From assembly GCF_900110555.1 (NCBI RefSeq), contig NZ_FOEE01000004.1, positions 124,001 through 188,000 of the forward strand: a stretch of 64,000 nucleotides of DNA, given 5' to 3'. A program made the translations under genes and the position numbers. Position 1 is the first letter of the stretch; each line of letters starts with the position of its first letter. The notes beneath the pieces were generated by a model. It was not told the DNA's origin and searched no databases. It saw nothing but the letters and a program-made list of their open reading frames with translations. Of the stretch, positions 58,342 through 64,000 are shown in pieces. Source of the stretch: Trujillonella endophytica (lineage in GTDB: Bacteria; Actinomycetota; Actinomycetes; Mycobacteriales; Geodermatophilaceae).

Positions 58342-59421
58342 TCAGAGGGAGAGGACGAGTCCCCTGCGCGGGTCGACGGCGCCCTCGAGCAGCGCGGTGT
58401 AGGCGCCGGCGAGGGCGTCGGCACCGGTCGCGTGCTCGAACCGGACCAGCTGCGGCAGGCGCGCGGTCGCGAACTCGGCCCAGGCCGCACCCAGCCGGCG
58501 GGCGAACGGCAGCTCGCCGAGATCGGCGGCCCGCTCCTGCGCCACGGTCGGCGCGAAGAACATCTCCGGCTGCGGTCCGGGCAGGTCGGCGCCCTCCAGG
58601 CTCGCGCGCTCCCAGTGCGTCGCGCCGACCATGATCGAGGCCCGCAGGGCCTCCCGGGTGGTCTCGTGGACGGCCGCCCGGATGCCCGGATCACCCGCCA
58701 TGTCGACCAGCACGACGCCGCGGTCGCGGGGCAGGGCGGCGACCTCGTCGTAGGGCAGGACCTCGTCGTAGAGCCCGAGCGCGGCGGTCGACGCGACGTG
58801 GCCGGCGGAGGTCAGCCCGATCACCGACGGCGGGTCGTCCCGCTCGCGGATCGCCGCGGCCGTGCACAGGGCGGTCTTGCTCGACGCGGACGCCAGGACG
58901 ACGGTCCCCGCGCCGTGCCAGGCCGAGCCGGCGAGCTGGTCGGCGATCAGCCAGCCGGTCAGGAACAGCGGCCGGACCACCGCCGCGGCGTCGTCGAGCG
59001 CGGCGGGGAAGCCTGTCGCGGGCACCGCCCGCAGGTAGCGGTTGTAGACCGCGGGCAGGGCCGCTCGGGCCGGCGAGGAGTCGACGAACCCCGGTCCGCC
59101 CGCGGTGACCTGGAGGGTGACCCGGGTGGACATGGGCCAGTAGCCGTAGAAGCGGTCCCCCACCGCGATGCCCTCGACGCCGGAGGCCTCGGCCCGGCCG
59201 AACCCCCAGGCGGGGATCCGGCCCCAGCCCTCGGGCGCGGGGAAGAAGTCCCAGTAGTGCAGGGCGTCCCCGAGGACGGCGTAGGTGAGGTTGTTCGCGG
59301 TGAGACCGAAGCGCTCGACGGTGAACTGCACCGCACCCTCGGCCACGTCGCTCGCCGCCGCCTCGCCGTCGTCGAAGCGGAAGGTGCGCGGGTCGTCGCG
59401 GTGGACCAGGAAGTCGGCCAT
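58342..59421 (-). CDS. DUF2855 family protein (MDR-like)
   Basis: This 359-residue protein has the DUF2855 features LTANNLTYAVLGDALHYWDFFP (about 45-66), GWGRIPAWGFGRAE, YGYWPMSTRVTLQV and a Rossmann-like half with VVLASASSKTALCTA. The family resembles medium-chain dehydrogenase/reductases and has no settled function. Start ATG 59421 follows GAGGAGAGCG. A small unclear frame lies between it and plsC-like DNA. Confidence 0.85.
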   Translation of the reverse strand: MADFLVHRDDPRTFRFDDGEAAASDVAEGAVQFTVERFGLTANNLTYAVLGDALHYWDFFPAPEGWGRIPAWGFGRAEASGVEGIAVGDRFYGYWPMSTRVTLQVTAGGPGFVDSSPARAALPAVYNRYLRAVPATGFPAALDDAAAVVRPLFLTGWLIADQLAGSAWHGAGTVVLASASSKTALCTAAAIRERDDPPSVIGLTSAGHVASTAALGLYDEVLPYDEVAALPRDRGVVLVDMAGDPGIRAAVHETTREALRASIMVGATHWERASLEGADLPGPQPEMFFAPTVAQERAADLGELPFARRLGAAWAEFATARLPQLVRFEHATGADALAGAYTALLEGAVDPRRGLVLSL

Positions 59422-59512
59422 GGCGTCGCTCTCCTCTGCTGGGCCGCCCGGGCCGCCGCCGGCTCGCGGTGGGCAGCGGCGCACCCCGCGGCCACCTCTC
59501 GCGGGCGGGACC

Positions 59513-59656
59513 ATGGTGGGGGCCGGGCGGCCGGTTCCACCAGGCTCTGCGCGTCGGCACCCGGCGACCCGGATCGGGGTGCCGACCCCGGGGCTCAACG
59601 ACGAGGCGCGGGAGCGGTGGACCTCCGTCGTCGACCCGTTCCCGCGGAGCCGCTGA
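59513..59656 (+). CDS. Doubtful 47-residue ORF
   Basis: A frame from ATG at about 59514 ends PTPGLNDEARERWTSVVDPF PRSR in a non-repetitive, protein-like stretch. It overlaps the 3' end of the PlsC-like gene. It could be a short gene or a remnant; confidence is low. Confidence 0.2.
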   Translation: MVGAGRPVPPGSARRHPATRIGVPTPGLNDEARERWTSVVDPFPRSR

Positions 59657-60680
59657 GGTCGCCCGCGGCTGTGGTCTCGATCCAGTCGTCGATGGTCGCC
59701 CACCACCGGAAGAGCCAGTCGGTCAGCTGGTCCTCCTCGCGCGGCACCTCGGCCGCCGGGACGAACCACCACCGCAGGTGGAGGGTCTTGTCCATCGGCA
59801 GGGCCCGCCACAGGTCCCGCACCGTGTGGAGATGGTCCAGCCCGGTGTGCGCCACGAGGACGACGTCGGCGTGCGGGGCGGCGGTCAGCGCCGCGCGCAC
59901 CCCGGCCGGCCGCGGCGGCAGCAGGTGCCGCAGTTCCTCGGCCCGGCGCGCCGCCGTCGCCAGCCCGCGGTCGCGCAGCCGCTCGATGGCCCGGAACCGG
60001 CGCCGCGGGGTGAAGTTCGCGCCCTCGGGGAAGATCAGCAGCGCGTCCTCCTCGCCGAGGTCCCGGGCCAGGTCGGCGATCGCCTCCGGCGACCCCGGCC
60101 CCGCCTCGGGACGGGGGCCCACGAAGTGGTTGGGCAGCCGGTTGAGGTAGACGTCGATGAGCGGGTCCCACTGCAGCAGGTCCTTGAGCACGATCCGCGG
60201 CCGGCGCAGGTGGTCGCGGTTCATCAGCGTGTGCACGAGGAGGAACGAGTCCCCCGGGCCGGCGTGCCGGGAGAGCACCACCATGGCGTTGGTCGAGCCG
60301 GGCACCCCGTCGTCCAGGGGCGACCAGGAGTCGCCGTCGGTGACCAGCCGCAGCGCGAACAGGTGCTGCGCCACCCGCATGAGGACGTCGAGGAGCAGGC
60401 GCAGCACCGTGTAGTGGGCCGCCTGCACGGCCCGGGAGCCCAGCCCGCGGCCGAAGCCGCTGAGCACCCACAGCACGCCGGCGGCCACCTGCCCGGCGAC
60501 CTCCAGCGCCAGGTACACGAGGGCGAAGCCGAGCAGCCGCAGCGCGCGCCAGCGCCCCGGCAGGAACGCCGACGCGACGGCCGCGACGACCACGAACAGG
60601 GGCAGCAGCAGCACCGCGGCGACGAGCGCGGCGACGAGCAGGGGGCCGGTGATCCGGCGCACGGGGCGGGGTGGCAGCAC
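59595..60680 (-). CDS. PlsC-type lysophospholipid/glycerolipid acyltransferase
   Basis: This 361-residue membrane protein opens with two hydrophobic segments (about 10-45 and 60-85). The acyltransferase motifs are SRHAGPGDSF (HX4D, near 146-155) and IFPEGANFTPRRR (near 231-243). It transfers acyl chains in phospholipid or glycolipid synthesis. GTG 60680 begins right after the patatin stop (60682-60684), so the two are cotranscribed. Confidence 0.9.
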   Translation of the reverse strand: MLPPRPVRRITGPLLVAALVAAVLLLPLFVVVAAVASAFLPGRWRALRLLGFALVYLALEVAGQVAAGVLWVLSGFGRGLGSRAVQAAHYTVLRLLLDVLMRVAQHLFALRLVTDGDSWSPLDDGVPGSTNAMVVLSRHAGPGDSFLLVHTLMNRDHLRRPRIVLKDLLQWDPLIDVYLNRLPNHFVGPRPEAGPGSPEAIADLARDLGEEDALLIFPEGANFTPRRRFRAIERLRDRGLATAARRAEELRHLLPPRPAGVRAALTAAPHADVVLVAHTGLDHLHTVRDLWRALPMDKTLHLRWWFVPAAEVPREEDQLTDWLFRWWATIDDWIETTAAGDLSGSAGTGRRRRSTAPAPRR

Positions 60681-60681
60681 G

Positions 60682-61530
60682 TCAGGCCCCCTCGGTCCGG
60701 TCCAGGTACTCGCGGGCCGCCGCGTGCGCGCGGTCGATCCGGTCCCGGACGGCGGAGAAGTCGCGGTAGCGCAGGTTCGCCGCCCCGGGCGGCGCGGTGT
60801 CCCCGGACGGGAGCACGTGCACGGTGACACCCGGCGGCAGGGCCGCCAGGTCACCGGCGAACCGGTGCCGGCGGGCGATCTCGAAGGCGACCGTCGCGAC
60901 CTCCCACGGCCGGGTCGGCGGGCGCAGCGGGCGGTCGATCCGCCCGACGTGCAGCACGTAGATCGTGCCGGCGCCCAGGGCCACCGCCCGGCCCACCGGG
61001 ATGCTGTGCACCAGCCCGCCGTCCAGGAAGTGCTCGCCGTCGATCTCGACGGGGGGCAGCAGGCCGGGGACGGCGCAGGAGGCGAGGACCGCGTCGAGCA
61101 GCGAGCCGTCGCTGAACCAGTGCTCGGCCGCCCGCTCGATGCTGGCCGCGACGCACTGGAACGGGACCTGCAGCTCGGCGAACGTCTGCACGGGCAGGTG
61201 CGCGGCGAGCAGGTCCCGCAGCGGCTCCCGCGGATGGAGGTGGGTGCGGGTCCGCACCAGGGTGCCCATCCGGGCGAACATCGATCCGGCGAAGATCCCC
61301 GAGGAGGCCAGCTCCTCCCAGACCGAACGCAACTGCTCCACGGCGGCCGGCGTCGGGTCGGCGGCGACCAGCGCCCCGTTCACCGCACCGACCGAGGTGC
61401 CCACGACCAGGTCCGGACGGACGCCGTGCTCGACCAGCGCCCGGAGCATGCCGACCTCGGCTGCCCCCAGCACTCCCCCGCCCCCGAGGACGAAGGCCGT
61501 GCCGCCCGGCCCGGACGACGTCGACACCAT
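60682..61530 (-). CDS. Patatin-like phospholipase
   Basis: This 282-residue hydrolase has the oxyanion loop VLGGGGVLGAAEVGML (about 13-28), the nucleophile motif VVGTSVGAVNG (about 45-55) and the catalytic Asp in FLDGGLVHS (about 162-170). It lies upstream of a PlsC-like acyltransferase; together they may remodel phospholipids. ATG 61530 is chosen; GTG 61551 would add seven residues. Confidence 0.9.
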   Translation of the reverse strand: MVSTSSGPGGTAFVLGGGGVLGAAEVGMLRALVEHGVRPDLVVGTSVGAVNGALVAADPTPAAVEQLRSVWEELASSGIFAGSMFARMGTLVRTRTHLHPREPLRDLLAAHLPVQTFAELQVPFQCVAASIERAAEHWFSDGSLLDAVLASCAVPGLLPPVEIDGEHFLDGGLVHSIPVGRAVALGAGTIYVLHVGRIDRPLRPPTRPWEVATVAFEIARRHRFAGDLAALPPGVTVHVLPSGDTAPPGAANLRYRDFSAVRDRIDRAHAAAREYLDRTEGA

Positions 61531-61607
61531 GCGGGCATCGTGCCCGGCCACGGCGGTGGAGGCAGCGCGAGCCGCCCGCCGGCAGCGACGTCACTAGGGT
61601 CGGCGGG

Positions 61608-62261
61608 GTGGCCTCCGACATCGATCCCGCGGCGGCCGATCGGCTGCTGACCACCACCCGCGCGGTCCGCCGCCGGCTGGACCTCGAGCGGCCGGTCGAC
61701 CGCTCCCTCCTGCTCGAGTGCATCGGGGTGGCGCAGCAGGCCCCGACCGCCGGCAACGGCCAGACCTGGTCGTTCGTCGTCGTCACCGACGCCCGGAAGC
61801 GGGCGCGGATCGCCGAGCTGTACCGCGCGGCCGCCACCACGCTCTTCGAGGCGGCCCGGGCCCGCGCGCGGGAGACCGGCGACGAGCAGACCGCGAAGGC
61901 CTACGACGGGGCCCTGCACCTCGCCGGGGTGCTCGACCGGGTGCCGGTGCACGTCCTCCCGTGCATCCGCGGCCGGATCCCCGACGGCAGCTGGTCCAAC
62001 GCGGCCGCCGCCGGGATGTACGGGTCGATCCTCCCGGCGGCGTGGAGCTTCATGCTGGCCGCGCGGGCGCGCGGGCTGGGCACCGCGTGGACCTCGATCC
62101 ACCTGCTGAAGGAGCGGGAGGTCGCCGAGGTGCTCGGCATCCCCGAGGGCGTGACGCAGACGGCGCTGATCCCGGTCGCCCACTACACCGGCGAGGGCTT
62201 CTCCCCCGCCGCGCGCCCGCCCGCGGAGACCGTGACCCATTGGGACGGCTGGTCGGGATGA
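61608..62261 (+). CDS. Nitroreductase-family flavoprotein
   Basis: This 217-residue FMN-binding nitroreductase has RAVRRRLDLERPVDRSLLLE, APTAGNGQTWSFVVV, SILPAAWSFMLAARARGLGT and VLGIPEGVTQTALIPVAHYTG near the end. The substrate is unknown. Start GTG 61608 lies 77 bp from the divergent patatin gene. The stop overlaps the LLM gene start (ATGA). Confidence 0.9.
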   Translation: MASDIDPAAADRLLTTTRAVRRRLDLERPVDRSLLLECIGVAQQAPTAGNGQTWSFVVVTDARKRARIAELYRAAATTLFEAARARARETGDEQTAKAYDGALHLAGVLDRVPVHVLPCIRGRIPDGSWSNAAAAGMYGSILPAAWSFMLAARARGLGTAWTSIHLLKEREVAEVLGIPEGVTQTALIPVAHYTGEGFSPAARPPAETVTHWDGWSG

Positions 62262-63142
62262 AGGTGCGCTTCGGGGTCGGGCTGGGCCCGCTCGGGGCGG
62301 ACGAGCACCTGGCCGCCGTCGTGGACCGGCTGGAGGAGCTGCGGCTGGACTCGCTGTGGTTCTCCGAGCAGGTGTCGGCGCCGCAGGTGGACCCGGTCGT
62401 GGGGCAGGCGTTCGCGGTGGCGCGGACGGCCCGGCTGAAGGTCGGCACGGGCGTCGCGGTGCTGCCCGGCCGGCACCCCGTGCTGGTCGCCAAGCAGCTC
62501 GCCTCGCTCGCCCGCCTGGCGCCGGGCCGCGTCCTGCCGGTGTTCGGCCTGCAGCCGGCGCGCGCCGCCGAGCGGGCCTGGTTCCCCGTGCCCGAGGGCC
62601 GCCGCGGCGCCGTGTTCGACGAGGCGCTGCTGCTGGTGCGCCGGCTGCTCACCGAGGAGCGGGTCACCTCCGCCGGGGAGTTCTTCCCGCTGGAGGAGGC
62701 GTCGATCGGGCCGCTGCCCGCGAAGCCGCTGGACCTGTGGCTCGGGGGGTCCGCCCCGGCCGGGCTGCCGCGCGTGGGCCGGCTGGGCGACGGCTGGCTG
62801 GGCAGCTTCCTGACGCCCGGGGAGTGCGCCGCCGCCGTCGCCACGATCCAACGGGCGGCGGCCGAGGCCGGGCGGACCGTCGACCCCGAGCACTTCGGGA
62901 TCAGCGTGCCGGTCGCCGCGGGCGAGCCCGACGCGCGGCTGCTGCGCGGCCTCGCCGGGCGCCGCCCGGACGTCGACCCGCGGATGCTGGTGCCCGCGGG
63001 CTGGGCGGAGGCCCGCCGCCTGCTGCAGTCCTACGTGGACGCCGGGCTGAGCAAGTTCGTCGTCCGCCCCGCGAGCCCGGGGACGCCGTGGCTGCCGTGG
63101 CTGGACGAGTTCGCCGCGGAGCTCGTGCCGCTCCAGACCTGA
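62258..63142 (+). CDS. LLM-class F420-dependent oxidoreductase (TIGR03854-like)
   Basis: This 294-residue luciferase-like enzyme opens MKVRFGVGLGPLGADEHLAA and has SLWFSEQVSAPQVDP, VGTGVAVLPGRHPVLVAKQ and LWLGGSAPAGLPRVGRLGDGWLG. Such enzymes use F420 or flavins. It is translationally coupled to the nitroreductase, suggesting a two-enzyme redox module. Confidence 0.9.
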   Translation: MKVRFGVGLGPLGADEHLAAVVDRLEELRLDSLWFSEQVSAPQVDPVVGQAFAVARTARLKVGTGVAVLPGRHPVLVAKQLASLARLAPGRVLPVFGLQPARAAERAWFPVPEGRRGAVFDEALLLVRRLLTEERVTSAGEFFPLEEASIGPLPAKPLDLWLGGSAPAGLPRVGRLGDGWLGSFLTPGECAAAVATIQRAAAEAGRTVDPEHFGISVPVAAGEPDARLLRGLAGRRPDVDPRMLVPAGWAEARRLLQSYVDAGLSKFVVRPASPGTPWLPWLDEFAAELVPLQT

Positions 63143-63253
63143 GGCCCGGCACGCCCGGGGAACCAGGACCGCGCCGCGGGTTCGGACCCGCGCGAACTGG
63201 GCAGGCTGGGCGGGGTGGCCGAGCCGGCCGCCGAGGTCGATGGCGGGAGCCGC

Positions 63254-64000
63254 GTGGAGCATTCCGAGGTCCTGATCGTGGGCGGCGGCAACGCCGGCAT
63301 CTCCCTCGCGGCGAAGCTGCTGCGCGAGGGCGCCACCAGGGTCACCGTCGTCGCCCCGCAGCCGGTGCACCGGTACAAGCCGCTGCTGAACTACGTCGGC
63401 GGCGGCGAGGCGACGATGGCCGATCTCGAGCGGCCCATGGGCGACGTCGTCCCCGAGGGGTGCGCGTGGATCCGCGACGCCGTGGCCGCGGTCGATCCGG
63501 ACGCGGGGACGGTGCGCACCCGCGGCGGGCGCATCCTGCGCTGCACGACGCTCGTGCTGTGCCCCGGCCTCGTCGAGGACTGGGCGGCGACGCCCGGCCT
63601 GCAGGAGGCCTACGCCGACGGCTGGGCGGCCTCCACGTACGTGCCGGGCAGCGCACCGCGGGTCTGGCCGGCCCTGACGGCGGCGCGGGACGGCTCGGTC
63701 GTCTTCACCGTGCCGCCGGAGCCGGCGTCCTGCGGCCCGACCGCGCTGAAGCCGCTGCTCATGGCGTGCGACCACTGGCGCCGCACCGGGGTGCTGGCCG
63801 ACCTCGACGTCACGCTCGTCCTGCCCGCCGCGACGGCGACCGGGGTCCCCCGCGCCGACGAGGTACTGGAGCGGGCCTTCGCCCACTACGGCATCGAGGT
63901 GCTGCGCGAGGCCCGCGTCGAGAGCGTGGACGCCGACCTGCACGCCCTCACCGTCACGACGCCGACCGGCCGCCGGGTGCTCGACGACATCACCTTCGCC
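63254..64000 (+). CDS. SQR/FCSD-like FAD pyridine-nucleotide oxidoreductase, N-terminal part (cut by window edge)
   Basis: The 249 visible codons begin MEHSEVLIVGGGNAGISLAA, an FAD Rossmann motif. YKPLLNYVGGGEA and PPEPASCGPTALKPLLMACD contain the redox Cys pattern of sulfide:quinone oxidoreductases and related flavoproteins. GTG 63254 is preferred over GTG 63215 because GGGAG precedes it and the fold starts there. The C-terminal half is missing, so sulfide oxidation is only a hypothesis. Confidence 0.8.
   Translation, partial: MEHSEVLIVGGGNAGISLAAKLLREGATRVTVVAPQPVHRYKPLLNYVGGGEATMADLERPMGDVVPEGCAWIRDAVAAVDPDAGTVRTRGGRILRCTTLVLCPGLVEDWAATPGLQEAYADGWAASTYVPGSAPRVWPALTAARDGSVVFTVPPEPASCGPTALKPLLMACDHWRRTGVLADLDVTLVLPAATATGVPRADEVLERAFAHYGIEVLREARVESVDADLHALTVTTPTGRRVLDDITFA

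Overview
This window comes from a very GC-rich actinobacterium. Evidence is the strong G/C bias at third codon positions, frequent GTG starts, many GTGA/ATGA stop-start overlaps, mycothiol biosynthesis (mshB), F420/LLM-type oxidoreductases, a 7Fe ferredoxin next to dapC, and two menaquinone-type succinate dehydrogenases. The gene content and the intergenic repeats suggest a Geodermatophilaceae-like soil or rock-surface actinobacterium, but that placement is inference. I saw no phage, insertion sequence, CRISPR array, rRNA or tRNA; the window reads as ordinary chromosome. Layout, 0-9 kb: dapC (cut by the edge), fdxA and the mshB locus, which resembles the mycobacterial Rv1170-Rv1178 neighbourhood, then a complete Opp/Dpp-type peptide ABC importer whose binding protein is separated from its permeases by a hairpin. 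9-14.5 kb: a small CsbD stress protein, a SRPBCC-NUDIX fusion, and a sulfur-assimilation block (Rrf2 regulator, APS kinase, a probable cysteine-sensing leader peptide, ferredoxin-sulfite reductase, zinc-ribbon protein and APS reductase). 14.5-17.2 kb: a divergent pair of exported phosphatases with a three-unit PHO box between them. 17-25 kb: HipA-like kinase with DUF3037, small DUF proteins, a serine hydrolase, an ABC exporter and a large catalase. 25-35 kb: M1 aminopeptidase, a molybdenum/flavin redox pair, a first succinate dehydrogenase (sdhCAB) with a putative iron box, and an acyl-CoA locus (thiolase, HxlR regulator, thioesterase) with two matching operators. 35-45 kb: a decayed TasA/CalY-like gene, a globin-flavohemoglobin-DivIVA operon, a YtxH-like stress protein, an exported intradiol-dioxygenase-like lipoprotein and a second succinate dehydrogenase. 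45-64 kb: a MFS pump with its TetR regulator, SelO, a P450/ferredoxin/LLM/TetR/SDR cluster, hydrolases, hemerythrin, DUF2855, a PlsC/patatin lipid pair, a nitroreductase/LLM pair and the start of an SQR-like flavoprotein. Regulation is the most informative layer here. Three unlinked genes (csbD, katE, a ytxH-like gene) carry stress-sigma-type promoters (GNNT, a 15-17 nt spacer, then GGGTA). The phosphatase pair has an 11-nt-repeat PHO box. The sulfite reductase gene is preceded by a short cysteine-containing leader ORF. HxlR and two TetR regulators sit beside clear palindromic operators. A 23-bp repeat unit occurs both as a perfect 46-bp palindrome and as a tandem triplet. No wholly new defence-like or mobile system is obvious. 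The most unusual gene arrangements are the SRPBCC-NUDIX fusion, the globin-DivIVA operon and the HipA-like/DUF3037 pair.
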